This document shows positions 1 through 12,100 of a DNA stretch of 64,000 nucleotides, piece by piece. Position 1 is the stretch's first letter. Every line of letters begins with the position of its first letter. The notes beneath the pieces are model-generated. The model did no database searches. It had not been told where the DNA came from and worked only from the letters and a program-made list of their open reading frames with translations. Source of the DNA: Sternotherus odoratus (Eukaryota > Chordata > Testudines > Kinosternidae); NCBI GenBank assembly GCA_032164245.1, contig JAVMKO010000010.1, positions 28,842,189 through 28,906,188 on the forward strand, given 5' to 3'. The position numbers were made by a program, and so were the translations under genes.

Positions 1-95
1 TTCGCCCTTTAAATTCCCAGGGAAATTTGAAAATCCCCTTCCTGTTTGCTCCAGCCAGGTGTGGAGTGCTCCTCAGGTAACCATTTTGCCTGGCC

Positions 96-1911
96 ATGAC
101 TCCACATGCCATGCCTCCTCGCAATAAGCGATCTCCACCGTGGTACAATACCGAGTTGCTGGACCTCATCAGTTGTTGGGGGGGAAGAGGCTGTCCAGTC
201 TCAGCTGTGGTCTAGCCGCAGGAATTACGATACCTATGGCCTGATATCCCAGACCATGAGGGACAGAGGCCATGACCGGGACACTCTGCAATGCTGGGCA
301 AAAGTAAAGGAGCTTAGGATGGCCTATCGCAAAGCCCGCGACGCAAACAGCCACTCTGGGGCAGCCCCTGTGTTTTGCAAGTTCTACAAGGAGCTGGACG
401 TGATACTTGGTGGTGATCCAACGTGCACTCCACCGACCACCCAGGACATTTCTTCCCAGCCCACCACTGAAGGGGGTGGAGGGAGAGCAGGACGGAGAGG
501 AGCAGGACGGAGAGGAGCAGGACGGAGAGGAGCAGGAGGAGGAGGAGAAGGAGGCAGCGGCTGCGGCAGCGACCCAGGGCACGGAGAAGTCACAGGACAC
601 ATGCAGCCAGGAACTTTTCTCAAGCCCGGAGGACAGCCAGAGCCAGCCACAGCGTCTGGCGGTTGCGGGGGGCAGGGCAGCAGCAGTGGATTGCACAGGT
701 ACAGCTACTTTTCTACTGGGAAAGGCAGGCAGCTTGGCCGGGGTGGAAAGGGATGCTTGCCGCATGCTTGTCTACATGTGGAATAGTGCATTGATGTAGT
801 CTATCACATCACAGTAATCGTCATCAGTGATTTCTTCAAAGGTCTCGATAAGAGCTCTTGCAATGTGCCTGCGCAGGTTTCTCGGAAGATCCAGCGTGGT
901 CGCTGTTCTGGCCATGGTCACTAGTCCCCTCCACTGTTCAAAGAGGGGTGTGGGGAGCATATCTGCACAGAGGGAAGCTGCGTATGGCCCTGGGCGGAAG
1001 CCACATCTCATTAGAATGTCCTCCCTTTCTTGCTCAGTCACCCGCAGCAGCGAGATATCTTCCAGCGCGAACACCTACAGAGAATGATGGAACAGTGCTC
1101 AGAGTACAGTTCCTGCAAATGCCCTCCGTTCCCCCCAAGCCATAGGACAGCAAGGCAGGGAAACAATCATTGCCCCTGCATCCTGAGACAACTCACCATG
1201 GCAGGGGCTCCGTTGATCTCTGTGTGTGCTACAGCTGCGTGGGACAGGGAAATGGCACAGAGAAACATGGAATGCGTGGCACTCCCTACTACTGTCTGTT
1301 GTGAACAAGCAAATCTTCTTCTGTTTTAACTGTGCACTTATAACTTTCCCTAGGTTCGGCCTTGACATCGTCACCGGTCTTATCTGCAGTTCAGAGGCTG
1401 AGGAGGATTCAAAAGAGACCACGGAAGAGCAAGGAAGATCTTTTGAAACAAGTTATGGAACAGGCTGCAACGGACAATCGCGTTGAACAGCAGTGGCGGG
1501 AGAATGAGAGCAAGCGGAGGGAGGATGAGAGGAAGCGGAGGGAGGAACAGATCCAGTTGAGGGGATTTGGCTGGCGAGCAGCGTTCTGACAAGCTGTTTA
1601 GAATATTACATCTGCAAGTAGAGACTTTGCAGCGGATCACTGCCGTTCAGGAGGAGCAGCCCCGTGATCGCCAACATCATTGTCAGTTGCCCCCTAACCC
1701 TCCCTCTTCTGGCCCTCTGTCCCTTTCAGGCCACTATCAACAGCCGCCTGGTTATTACCACCCACTGCTGCCTCCAACCCCCCTCTCTTCACCGACCAAC
1801 CCACAGACCCAGCACCCTTATCCACTGCACTCAACCCCTATTAACAATCATCATCGCCCTCCGCAAATGGGGTTGGGGGAACACAGCAATTCGGAGGGCA
1901 TTGGAGGTTGA
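96..1911 (+). pseudogene. Harbinger A Myb/SANT-like plus coiled-coil protein gene, broken
   Basis: The ATG at 96 opens the frame for [15 protein letters not shown]. One extra G in the G-run at about 177-184 shifts the frame, after which the Myb-like part continues (EEAVQSQLW to [16 protein letters not shown] and on to FYKELD). This resembles the Myb_DNA-bind_4/MADF-type partner protein that PIF/Harbinger elements use to bind their ends. A glutamate-rich tract with 15-bp tandem repeats (485-540) follows. A probable last exon starts after the TTTCCCTAG acceptor at 1353. It encodes a charged coiled coil and a Pro/His-rich tail to a TGA at 1909-1911, with a further frameshift near 1560. Confidence 0.75.
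772..1074 (-). CDS. Harbinger A minus-strand frame 'ORF3' (unknown function)
   Basis: About 100 codons are open on the minus strand, ending [20 protein letters not shown] and YINALFHM. The frame begins with GTG, not ATG, directly after a candidate splice acceptor (TTCTCTGTAG at about 1075-1084 on the minus strand). That suggests a terminal exon rather than a whole gene. I do not recognise the family. The predicted protein is mostly helical, with an acidic C-terminal third. The same frame is open in copies B and C. The opposite strand is also partly open here, so coding status is unproven. Confidence 0.35.
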   Translation of the reverse strand: MFALEDISLLRVTEQEREDILMRCGFRPGPYAASLCADMLPTPLFEQWRGLVTMARTATTLDLPRNLRRHIARALIETFEEITDDDYCDVIDYINALFHM

Positions 1912-2029
1912 GTCCAGGACATATGCCAATCTCTGATTGACCCCTTCCCACCCCAATTGCACACCCCCTCCTCCCTCACACATTTTTACTTTTTTTCAAC
2001 TTTTATTTCAAATTCCGAGAAAGCTGTTC

Positions 2030-2067
2030 AATAAATGAATTCTTTTTAATAAATGGGTTTCTTTATT
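2030..2067. promoter_or_regulatory. Convergent poly(A) signals between the two Harbinger A genes
   Basis: AATAAA on + at 2030-2035 (and 2048-2053) serves the coiled-coil gene. TTTATT at 2062-2067 is AATAAA on the minus strand for the transposase gene. The two convergent genes therefore end within about 40 bp of each other, an arrangement repeated in B, C and D. Confidence 0.6.
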
Positions 2068-2158
2068 CGGTGCACATATGTATCTAATAGCTACAGAAAA
2101 GCAAATGCCTTATCCTATTAACAGAATGCACCCTCCCTCCCTCCCTCCAGAATTCCCA

Positions 2159-3378
2159 TTAGAACTCGCTTTCAGCCTCAAAATGCTCCCTCAAGGCTTC
2201 CCTGATCCTTGTAGCCGCACGCTGAGCCCCTCTTAATAGCCCTTCTCTCTGGCTGTGTGCATACGTGGGCTCCAGCTGTTGTACCTCCAAGGTCCATGCC
2301 ATAGGTGAAGCCTTTCGCCCTTCCGCTCACAGAGATTATGTAGGGCACAGCACGCGGAAATAACCGTGGGGATACTTCCCTCTGCCAAGACTAGCTTCCC
2401 ATAAAGGCATCTCCAGCGGGCCTTGAGACGCCCCAAAGCACACTCCACAGTCATTCGACAGCAGCTCAGCCTGTAGTTGAACCTTTCCTGGCTGCTGTCT
2501 AGGCTTCCCGTGTTTGGTTTCATGAGCCAGGGCATTAGAGGGTAAGCGGGGTCGCCAAGAATCACAATGGGCATTTCCACTTCCCCCACGGGGATCCTCT
2601 GGTCTGGGAAAAAAGTGCCGCCTTGCAGCTTCCTGAACAGGCCAGTGTTACGGAAGATGTGTGCGTCATGCGTGTGTCAGTAAAATGCCCACGGTGATCC
2701 ACAAGCGCCTGAAGAACCATGGAGAAGTACCGCTTTCGGTTAATGTACTCTTCTGCTCGGTCGTCGGGCGCCAGAATAGGTATATGGGTCCCATCAATCG
2801 CCCCCCACAGTTAGGGAAACCCATCTGCTCAAAGCCAGCCACGATGTCACGCACGTCACCAAGAGTCATGATTTTTTGTAGCAGGAGGCGATTAATGGCC
2901 TTGCACACTTGGACCAACACGACTCCAACGGTCGACTTTCCCACCCCAAAGTGGTTGGCCACTGCTCAGTAGTTGTCTGGAGTGGCCAGCTTTCAGATTG
3001 CTATAGCCACCCACTTCTCCACCGGGATGGCAGCTCTTAATCTGGTGTCTTGGCGCTGCAGGGCGGGGGCGAGTTCAGCACACAGTCCCATGAAAGTGGC
3101 TTTTCTCATGTGAAAGTTTTGCAGCCACTGCTCATCGTCCCACACTTGCATGATGATCCGATCCCACCAGTCAGTGCTCGTTTTCCGTGCCCAGAAGCGG
3201 CGTTCCACAGTTGTGAGCATGTCCGTTAAAGCGATGATCAGTTTAGTGTTCAATGCGTTCCTCGGCTCGAGCTCGTCTCATCACTACTGTCACGTTCCCT
3301 GTCAAGAATGAACTCCGCTGTGCAGAGAGTTGTGCTGGTGACACTTGCCAGCATGCTCCTCAGCAGTTCGCGATCCAT
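2159..3378 (-). pseudogene. Harbinger A DDE transposase (HARBI1-like), broken
   Basis: The reading starts MDRELLRSMLASV at 3378 and ends in a TAA at 2159. Pieces match copy C along the whole length: [29 protein letters not shown] helix-turn-helix, [23 protein letters not shown]. At least three breaks are visible: a frameshift near 3260, a TGG to TGA stop after VAIAI, and a frameshift at about 2800 that destroys the first catalytic Asp block (GG-xxDGTH). Confidence 0.8.
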
Positions 3379-3836
3379 TATGGCACAGGAAAACGGACGA
3401 CGGAGCGCGTGTGCCTTGCTGAAACCGTTGAAAGATGGCACCTGAGGTGGACGGAAAGACAGGGATTGCTGGGATATGACACAAAGCATCATGGGGAGTT
3501 GGAACAGGATGCAGAATGGCTGCAAGTGACGCCCCCTTCCCACAAGGCATTGCGCCAGATTGGGAAGAGGTGCTCTGTGGGATACCTGCCCTATTGCGCT
3601 GCTCCTAATGCCACCTGAACTGCCGCAAATGTGGCCATGCTTTAGCGCTGGCGGGTCTAAGTGTGCACACGCTCTAGCGCAATACCAATTGCTATATATG
3701 GGACACGCTATATCCAAACGCGCTATAATCCTATAGTGTAACCAAGGCCTAATTGTGCTTCCAAATGTTTTTAACATTATTCTCTACATGCAACATTCCC
3801 TGGAAGCTCAGTACTGTAGTCCCTCCCTCCCCTCCA

Positions 3837-4120
3837 GGTCTTGTCAACACCAGGTATATAGATATAATTATACTATTAAAGTTACACTAGTCTTTCTCCC
3901 AGTATGGACGCTCTTATACCAGTGCCCTTTTTGTTTGTTTTGGTTTAGCTTGTACTAAAATAAGCAAGACTGAAAACAGGCCACTGTTTTTCCAAATAAA
4001 CAATATTTTTACACTAATTATACAAAAAGTGTCCCTATGGGGAGTTACAATAATGTAACTACTGCTGTATAATTATACCTTTGTAGTAATGCTGGTAAAT
4101 TTACCTGTGTAGACAAGCCC
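3837..4120. mobile_element. Harbinger-type MITE
   Basis: The left end GGTCTTGTCAACACCAGG is the near inverted complement of the right end CCTGTGTAGACAAGCCC. The interior is rich in TATAATTATA motifs and has no coding potential. It lies 87 bp downstream of Harbinger A. Confidence 0.6.
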
Positions 4121-6900
4121 TAAACTATTTTATAAAGGATGAAAGAGTGGATATTGGAAACTGCTCAATGATCTTAATCTCATTCCCTATTCAACCAGGT
4201 TCTAGACTTCATTAATTACTGGCTGAACTTTCATGCTTATCCCAGAGTGTTGCTCTTGTTATGCCAGTGTTTTATGGCTTTTTCTTTATTCCATTGTTAA
4301 GGAGCTGTTTCCTCATGTCCAGGTTGTGAAGTAAAGTCTGTGGTAGCCATGGCCTTAGGTTATTTCTACTCCCTGTGATTTTCAAGGCAGCCAATTAGAG
4401 TTCATTACATACCCTTAACATCCCATGCCAAATACTGCCATGGGTATTGCATCACACGGGGGTTCTTAACTTGGCACTTTACAAGGGCTGTTTCCTGTTT
4501 GTCTCCTGCTCTTCCTGATCCTTTTTCCTTTGTGTATGTGTGTCTGAGTTAATGCGGTGGACTCTTTTTAAACAAAACTATTCTTAGTGTATCCACAGCG
4601 TGCCTCATGTGGCACCTGGCTGGGGTTCATCATCTGATTTAGTCCACTGGTTGAATCATTAGCTTCCCTGGCCTGAGCTGGGTACTGATGGAGAGCATGA
4701 CATGAATGCTGATCCACGCCCCCCTCAAAACGATTGTTTGTTTGTATGAAGCACATACACTGCAATTTTGGATAGTGAAAGCCCACAACTCTATGGTGTA
4801 AGGGAGTAGGGTCTTTTGTGTCTGACGCTTTTGCTTCATTGGAATACACTCTAGAGCTGTGAGAAGTAACATATCTTACAAGAGCCATGAGTGCTCACAG
4901 AAGAAAGAACACGAGGTTGAGGTGGGGAGGAACCCTTGATGAGCATGCACCCATCAGCCTACACAGAACAGAATGACTAAAGTTTGCTAAGTGTTACTCA
5001 TCTGGATGGGGGACACAAACTGGAAGAAACCGACACAATCTGAACCCTTCTTCTGAATGGTTTTAACTCACACAGGATTTCAGTGTGAAACTCACTGGAA
5101 TGAGGCTATACATTTGGTGTTAGATTGTTTGCTTCTTGGAGAAGGGTCCATTGCTCCCTTTTTGTTTGCAAAGTCCTTTGATTGCTTTGGGTGCTATATA
5201 AATAATGAACTAGTATTCAGGTTTCACTTGTAGTGATTATGCTGTAGAAGACAGCATTTTCCCTCTGTTATGTGATCGAATGTAAGTTTCAACATTTCCA
5301 AGCAAGCTGGTGGTGATGTACAATGGCAAATTACTCACTCTTTGAGGCAGCATTGTGGCAGCACAGATTTATTTTCCCCTCTTACAGATATTAACATCTT
5401 TTTCTAAACACTTAAGGCCATTCTAAAAATACAGCAAAATGGCGCAGTTGATAACTGCTGTAGCGAACAGTTAAGTTCAAGAGCAGCCAAGGTTCCTGAG
5501 CTTGTCTAATGACTTAAGGGAGATGAATTTACTAATTAAGCTTTTTCTTCAATTAAAATACCTTAAGTTGTTCATAGGATATAACTCTCTTCTAGATGCA
5601 TTTTTGCAAAATGATTTTGTTCCCTATATTTTTAAAGTAGCATTCAAAAAAGCCAGTGGCAACAGTGAATACAGACATAAGAAAAATAGCCCAAATAATT
5701 TTCTCTTCTGCCCCCTCCCCCCTTCTTTTGAATATATGGTACTTTCTGTGATTTAAGAATCCCAGTGAGTGAAGTCTACTTTGACATCCAGCTACATCTG
5801 TAGCTCTTTGCTTTGAAGTTGGATGATAGCCTAAAAATCTTCCAACAAATGTGTTGCAGGAATTGTCAAGCAGCAGAGAATCTGTTTCCTCACTCTCGGT
5901 ACTGTTTTGTCAACTGCACACAGCAGCCCCCCTCTGGTACAACTATCCTCTACCATCCTAAATGGGGCCTTCTGTTTGAGGCACAGTTGTTGAGGTTTTA
6001 TAATTTACGGGACTAAGGAGGGATTTGTCATGAGCTTGTGCTTTTATAAGGACCAGTCTTGTTCTTTTGTAATTGACAGACACTTTTTCCTTCCTATTTA
6101 TTTTTTAATTTGAAATACAAACCAACACAATCCTGTCTCATTCTATCCTGTGTGTTGTGTACCAGTATCATATGGGATCAGAACAGCTTTAGAAATGGGG
6201 TGTGAAATCTTCTGCTGTAGAGCCACAAAAAATCAGAGGGTCCCATGTAAACATATGAATAGGAGTGCTTTTTTTCCATAGTGAATTTATTGGAAATTTT
6301 ACATTTAAATATTCCTATGAGGGGTTGTGAATTTAACACACAACAGTGTTGTGCTTATGAATCAGAAAATGAAACATTCTCTTAAGAAGTGAAACTGCCC
6401 TGTCTACTTTTATCTTCCTACCTGCTTGAAGTTAAAAAAGGAAATGCACTATTAATGATGAAAGGTCAGTTATTTAAATTCTCTGAGTTCTAAATCTAAG
6501 ATGGAGCTAGGAGTTTTATTGTAAAATATGTCTGTTTTGGCCTAGTGCCCCCTTTAAAGGTTGGTAAACTTTTGGGGCTAAAACTTTTCTCCCTTACAAG
6601 TAAAACTGCATTTTAATATTAGATATTATATGTGAAGATGTAATGAAGAGTAAATTTACTAACTGTTCTGAGTCTGAGATTTGATACTAATATAGTACAA
6701 GAGCTGAATGTGCAGAAGTTCCTATTTTAACGTGAGAGCGCACAGATTTGAACTTGCATTAAAAAAATGACCTGTATTCTTTGTGTCCTAATGCACATCC
6801 TTTGTTTGGCATTCCTGTGGGAGTTCTGTACTCTTGGTGTCAGTGGAGACCATTCCATTATAAGCTTTGTGACAGTGTTGATGTCTATTTAAGAAACAAC
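4121..6900. other. Intronic sequence, no gene seen
   Basis: AT-rich sequence with no convincing open frame. At about 5150-5215 a stretch ending GGGTGCTATATAAATAATG resembles the 3' end of a MIR/CORE-SINE type repeat, but weakly. Otherwise nothing is recognisable. Confidence 0.5.
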
Positions 6901-6925
6901 CTGGAAAAGTACCAGAGAGGTAGCC

Positions 6926-7590
6926 ATGTTAGTCTGGAATAGCAGAGGTAACAGAGTCCAACCCATCCTGGACAATAATCCCTCACTTTCACAGGCCTTA
7001 GGAGGAAGGCCAGTCCTGGCACACAGACAACCTGCCAACCTTAAGCAGATTCTCACCAGCAACAGCACACTGCATCACAATAACTCCAATTCAGGAACCA
7101 ATCCATGCAACAAACCTCGATGCCAACTCTGCCCACATATCTACACCAGCAACACCATCACAGGACCTAACCAGATCAACCATACCATCACTGGTTCATT
7201 CACCTGCACATCAACCAATGTCATATATGCCACCAATGTCCCTCTGCTATGTACATCGGCCAAACTGGACAGTCCCTACGAAAAAGGATAAATGCACACA
7301 AATCTGATATTAGGAATGGCAATATACAAAAACCTGTAGGAGAACACTTCAACCTGCCCGGACACACAATTACAGATTTAAAAGTCACCATACTGCAGTA
7401 AAAAAACTTCAAGACCAGACTGCAAAGGGAAACTGCAGAGCTGCAATTCATTTGCAAATTTAACACTATCAATCTGGGACTGAACAAAGACCTTGAGTGG
7501 CTTGCTAATTACAAAAATAGCTTCTCCTCTCTCCGAGTTAAACCCCCCCCCCATTCAACTGCTAGAAGAATAACCCTCCCTGATTTGAGA
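6926..7590 (+). pseudogene. PLE GIY-YIG endonuclease C-terminus, broken
   Basis: The first frame runs to about 7288. The conserved [10 protein letters not shown] block at about 7248 lies in another frame. A TAA interrupts it near 7400, after which RLQRETAELQFI and LNKDLEWLANY continue. No reverse transcriptase domain is present, so the insertion was 5'-truncated. Confidence 0.7.
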
Positions 7591-7690
7591 TAACAAGCTG
7601 GTTCAGCCTAATTGGACTAACCTTGTTACCTCCTACCTGGTTCTTGCCTACTTTTCTATACCTGCCCCTGGACACTTCCACTGCTTGCAT

Positions 7691-7727
7691 CCGACGAAGT
7701 GGGTATTAGCCCACGAAAGCTTATGCT
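7691..7727 (+). ncRNA. Hammerhead-ribozyme-like motif in PLE tail
   Basis: CCGACGA (canonical CUGAUGA with two changes), a stem II hairpin GTGGGT/ACCCAC-type, GAAA, a minimal stem III GC-TTAT-GC, then TC. The U4-to-C change should abolish activity, so this is probably a fossil. Confidence 0.4.
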
Positions 7728-8375
7728 CCAATACTTTAGTTAGTCTTTAAGGTGCCACAGAACTCTTTGTTACCTCTGGAAAAGTATGTGTCTATAAGCA
7801 ATGAAACATCTCAATGGGAGCGGTAAAAATCTGTTACCCTGGAAAGACACTGGTATTCAGATTCTTCAAGAGATCAAAGCCAGGTCTCATTGTATGTTCC
7901 TTTAAACATTGGGAGCATGGACAATGGCTGGCTGATATCTTCAGTTAATTTACCCTATTACCTAAATTGAGGCATTTCCCCTTGGACCTCCTGCTGTTCT
8001 CATTGGTCTCTTCAGGGGTGACAAACTTAGAGGCCTGGTTAATATTGTGGCTGGTTGAGGAGAGCTATAAATGTGTGCTGCTTGATGATTGTGGATGCAG
8101 TTGTAGTGGATGGCAGGAAGGGGCACTTGCTAGGATCTATGACAAGGTGTATATGTAAAAATATTATGTAAGTATTGAGACCCCCTAAGAACTGTAGCTT
8201 TTTTAACCAGAACACTGAACCTTTCCTTCTGTGCTCTAGATTGGACTATAAAACCGAGTCCTTTCACGTGTCCCCATTTTTGATCCAGCAGGTGACCGAA
8301 AGGTTAAAATGTTACAGTTCTGCAGCAGCACTTGCATACAGAAATGAGCATTCAGAATGGCATATGTTAACACTG

Positions 8376-8641
8376 GTTCAAGAATAGCAGCTGTGTTAGT
8401 CTGTATCTGTAAAGAAAGTGAGGAATACTTGTAGCACCTTAGAGACTAACTAGTTTATTTCAGCATAAGCTTTCATGAGCTATAGCTCACTTCATCAGAT
8501 GCATAGAATGGAACAGAAGTAAAATATAAATGCATTTTACTTCTGTTCCATTCACATCCGATGAAGTGAGCTATAGCTCACGAAAGCTTATGCTGAAATA
8601 AGTTAGTCTCTAAGGTGCTACAAGTATTCCTTGCTTTCTTT
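8376..8641. mobile_element. PLE insertion, inverted-repeat form
   Basis: It is flanked by the 14-bp duplication ATATGTTAACACTG (8362-8375 and 8642-8655). It consists of two copies of the PLE terminal sequence head to head, with near-complementary arms of over 100 bp. Each arm carries a hammerhead-like motif, on - at 8461-8498 and on + at 8558-8595. Confidence 0.75.
8461..8498 (-). ncRNA. Hammerhead-like motif, canonical CTGATGA and GAAA
   Basis: On the minus strand: CTGATGA, a GTGAGC-type stem II, GAAA, and the GC-TTAT-GC stem III. An extra A sits between the CTGATGA core and stem II. G follows the stem III U where A, C or U is required for cleavage, so activity is doubtful. Confidence 0.4.
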
Positions 8642-8655
8642 ATATGTTAACACTG

Positions 8656-9114
8656 TACAGCTTAATGTAGTCTACTTACTACTGATAGAATTGGCAGGCC
8701 CTCTTGGAGTAATTTCTCTGAAGTAGTCTTTATTATAATAGGTTTCATGAAATAATGGTCAAGTGCAGTGACTATACGTGTGGTTTTTTTAGTCTTATAG
8801 GCTGCAGTGATATAAGGCAAAAGAAATGCTTTAAAATTTTCACTGCTGTTTTTGGAATTGTAATTTGTGATGTTTTTGTATTGTATTTGAAAATCAAATA
8901 GTGATCTAATGAAAGCAGATGTGATTCTTTACAATATGAACAGTAGGTAAATGTCTGTGCCTGAAATTAAAAATGAAGGAAGGTTAACATGTCTTGGTAT
9001 CAGCTACCTCTCCTGCAGTCCCTACTGTAGCTTAACATGACTAGATGGATTCAAGATGGATTCTATAACTGTAATATCACAGCCAATTCACCTGACTTTC
9101 TTTTTGTTTAATAG
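8656..9114. other. Intronic sequence before the first USP3 exon seen
   Basis: AT-rich, with no repeat or open frame recognised. It ends in the pyrimidine tract and AG acceptor of the exon at 9115. Confidence 0.5.
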
Positions 9115-9175
9115 TGTGCCGATCCAATAAAAGTCCCTGGGTCTGTCTGACTTGTTCAAGTGTCCATTGTGGAAG
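9115..9175 (+). CDS. USP3: USP3 exon, residues 31-51 (ZnF-UBP start)
   Basis: Acceptor ...TTTAATAG, donor AG|GTAGGT. It encodes [20 protein letters not shown] and two bases of the next Arg codon. It supplies four ZnF-UBP cysteines. The exon opens with TG, so the preceding exon must end in G to complete the Val codon. Confidence 0.94.
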
Positions 9176-12100
9176 GTAGGTACAGCACATGCTGATTTGG
9201 AAATTGCTTAACCCCTTTTATTAATTTTATTTTCATCACCTTCCCTCTGAGTCTTATTCTGTTTAAAATAATCTCCCTCCAAAGGATCTCTGAATGTCCC
9301 TGTTCCATTGTTCCTCTACACTGGAATATAGTGTCAAAGGAGCTGTTGTAGTTCAGTGATTTATACACGCATGCTGAACACTCCTCTCTACTTTCCATAG
9401 GTGCGTGATGAGGTATTTTTCTTGAGTTAAAAGCACAAATAGTTTATTACTGTTGCAGTAGCAGTTAATATGGTGTGTCTGTGGAACTGTTTAAAGCAGA
9501 AGACAGCTGAAGATGCAGTGACAGTGGAACTGCATTTTTTTTCTTGTAAAGACCTTCATAATATTTGAAACACTTGTTTACAAAAGGAGTTTACTGCATT
9601 GACTGATTAGTAGATTGATTCAAAATAAAGCTGCTTCTGCTATAGCAGATTAAAAACAAATAGGTATTTCTTGGTATTCTTTTAATCAAAATCTTGCCCA
9701 ACTTGTTTTGTGATATAGCAAGTATCCAGTTTAAACTAAAAAGATCTTAAATTCAGGGTACCTTAGAATAAAAGTTTCCCTTTGCTATTTTGATAGCAGA
9801 TGGTGCAGGTGTCTCTCTATCTGATTTTGAGGTATGATGAAATACAGAGAAATATGTGCATACAACAATGTAGTGGTTGAGATAATTCACACTTCAAAGT
9901 ACCTAGTAGAAATTTGCTGGTAAACGTGTTTTGAGATGTGCATGTATAAGGTTAGTCTAGCTGGTTGTCACATTCAGACAAAGACTATAGGAAATAAAAA
10001 TACTTTCACTGAGATCTACCACATGCACTGCCAAGTTTTTATCCTTGAAAACCACCATTAAGTTTAGTGAGTTTCTCTCTTAGTCAGGTCCCAGTAGTAA
10101 ATTCTATTTTCAGTTTACTTTAACTGCCTGTTTCTGTAGAGGTAAGAATAAGCTAACTACTTGAATTATTTCTTTCATATCAAAAGCTTCAGGCACACCA
10201 AAACAACTACCGTATATTCCGGCGTATAAGACGACTTTTTAACCCCCGAAAATATTCTCAAAATTAGGGGGTCGTCTTATATGCCGAGTATGTGAATCTG
10301 ACGGACCCTGAGCACCGGGCAGCTGGAGCTGGGCCGGCTGCAGGTGGCCCGGCGGGCGGGGCGGTGCTTCCCCCCCGAGCCCACCCGCAGGTGTCCGGGG
10401 CCGGCGGGGAACGGGAGCAGCTTGGGCCCCGGGGCCCCTGGGAGCGCCCGCCCGCGCGGCGGGGACGGGAGAGCGGCGCGCTCCCAGCAGCCCGCCCGCG
10501 CGGCGGGGACGGGAGAGCGGCGCGCTCCCAGCAGCCCGCCCGCGCGGCGGGGACGGGAGAGCGGCGCACTCCCAGCAGCCCGCCCGCGCGGCGGGGACGG
10601 GAGAGTGGGGCGCTTTTTGTGTGTGGTGGGTTTTTTTTTTGTTTGTTTGTTTTTTTTTGTTTTTTTGTTTTTTGTAATCCGGCTTTTTTACTAGAAAACT
10701 CGGGGGTCGTCTTATACGCCCCGTCGTCTTATACGCCGGCATATACGGTACTTTGGTTTTCCTGTATTTCAAAAGTGAATAGCTTGGAGGGAGGGAGATG
10801 GGAAACACACCATATTATGTGAATGATCAAAAGTTGAAATCCATAGCTTGGAATATTTTACTCATTCTGTATGTGTTTTTTTCAAAACTGTTGTTACCAA
10901 ACCTTTGTTATATGCAGTTAATAGGATTTGAATTAAATTTTTACTCAGTTTGTATTAGATCTTAAAACTATTCCCAAGCCAGGAATTAAACATGCTTGAA
11001 TGAGAAAGCACCATCATTGTGGTCTGGAAATCTCTAGGGTGTAGGGAACAAGCAGGATCTTTTGTTCAGGTAACATTTAAAATACAAAAAGAGAAAATAA
11101 GCCACCCATATCTTCACTTGAAGTGCCACATTAGTCTCTCACTTAGATTTGGGGAGGAGAGAAGAATTACAATACAACAAAAGTGTCTCTTTTTTCCAAA
11201 TTAAGAACTTTTTCCCCCTATTGTTGGAGAGTCTTAGATTTATGGGAACACCTCAAATTTTGGAGTGTTCACTTTTTCACGTGGTATGCTTTTTATATAC
11301 GAAGGGTTGTACACTGCTCTTCATTTCATGACCTCAGGCCCAGTGCCTTCCAAATTCACGGGCTTTACAATAAAATGCAAGAGCTTCAGTTTTAAATCCC
11401 TATTTGCAGAGCATTGGGGCTTAAAATGGATGTTCTTGTATGTAACAGTTAAAGCAGTTGCAGACATGGTGAACACCGGAAGGGAAAACAACTAGGAGTC
11501 CGGTGGCACCTTAAAGACGAACAGATTTATTTGGGCATAAGCTTTTGTAGATAAAAAACCCACTTCTTCAGATTCAGGTGCAACTGGACTTCTTTTGTTT
11601 TTGTGGATCCAGACTAACACGGTTACCTCCTGATACTGGAAAAATAGAAAGCAAGGCTATAGGAAAAGCGTACTGGGGAGGAAAGGGATAAACTAAATGC
11701 TGATGTCTTACTGTGGACAAGGAGAGCTAACGTTCTTTTCCTTTATAAATATATGGCAAGTCATAAGGGGCTCATATGCAGAGGGTTGGCTTAAAGAGAC
11801 CAGTGTAGTATGGGTGTGCGTGCCTAAGAGGAGGAGAGATTTTTTTAAGAGAAGCTTAGCCAGTGTTTATAATTGCAAAAGTCTCTCATATTTTTTTCAT
11901 AGAGATGACTTCCATATTTAACACACTAACAGCTGCATTTGGGATTTATTTATTTTTAGACTACTATATCTTTTCTCTTAGGTTTTGGTTAAATAACTGT
12001 TTAAAATATGAAGAGTTTTTTTGTGGTCTCTTCTTTCTTTAAGATATGTGAATGGCCATGCAAAGAAACATTATGAAGATGCACAGATTCCGTTAACCAA

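Larger units (their letters stand above)
1..3749. mobile_element. Harbinger family-1 element, copy A (left end outside window)
   Basis: The sequence is colinear with copies B and C from about 280 bp inside their left end. It stops at AACCAAGGCC, the same terminal inverted repeat (TIR) that ends copy B. It carries a Myb/coiled-coil gene on + and a DDE transposase gene on -, both broken. It lies in the USP3 intron upstream of the first exon seen. Confidence 0.85.
6912..7775 (+). mobile_element. Penelope-like element (PLE), 5'-truncated, with GIY-YIG remnant
   Basis: It is flanked by the 11-bp duplication CTGGAAAAGTA (6901-6911 and 7776-7786). It starts with the short CCAGAGAGGTAGCC... block seen at other PLE copies, then a reading frame for a Cys-rich segment (KPRCQLCPHIY) and, after a frameshift, the GIY-YIG core ([21 protein letters not shown]). 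It ends with the 3' tail CACGAAAGCTTATGC... TTAAGGTGCCACAG. GIY-YIG endonucleases at the C-terminus are characteristic of Penelope-type retroelements. Confidence 0.8.

Noticed and set aside
8376..8641. Long hairpin that could be a microRNA-type gene
   Set aside because: It is an inverted PLE terminal repeat with a target duplication, present in several copies across the window. A repeat origin explains the hairpin.
10239..10822. Long GC-rich reading frames on both strands (Arg/Pro/Ala-rich)
   Set aside because: They coincide with the 44-bp minisatellite and the T-rich tract inside a TA-flanked MITE. Frames on both strands and in several phases indicate composition only.
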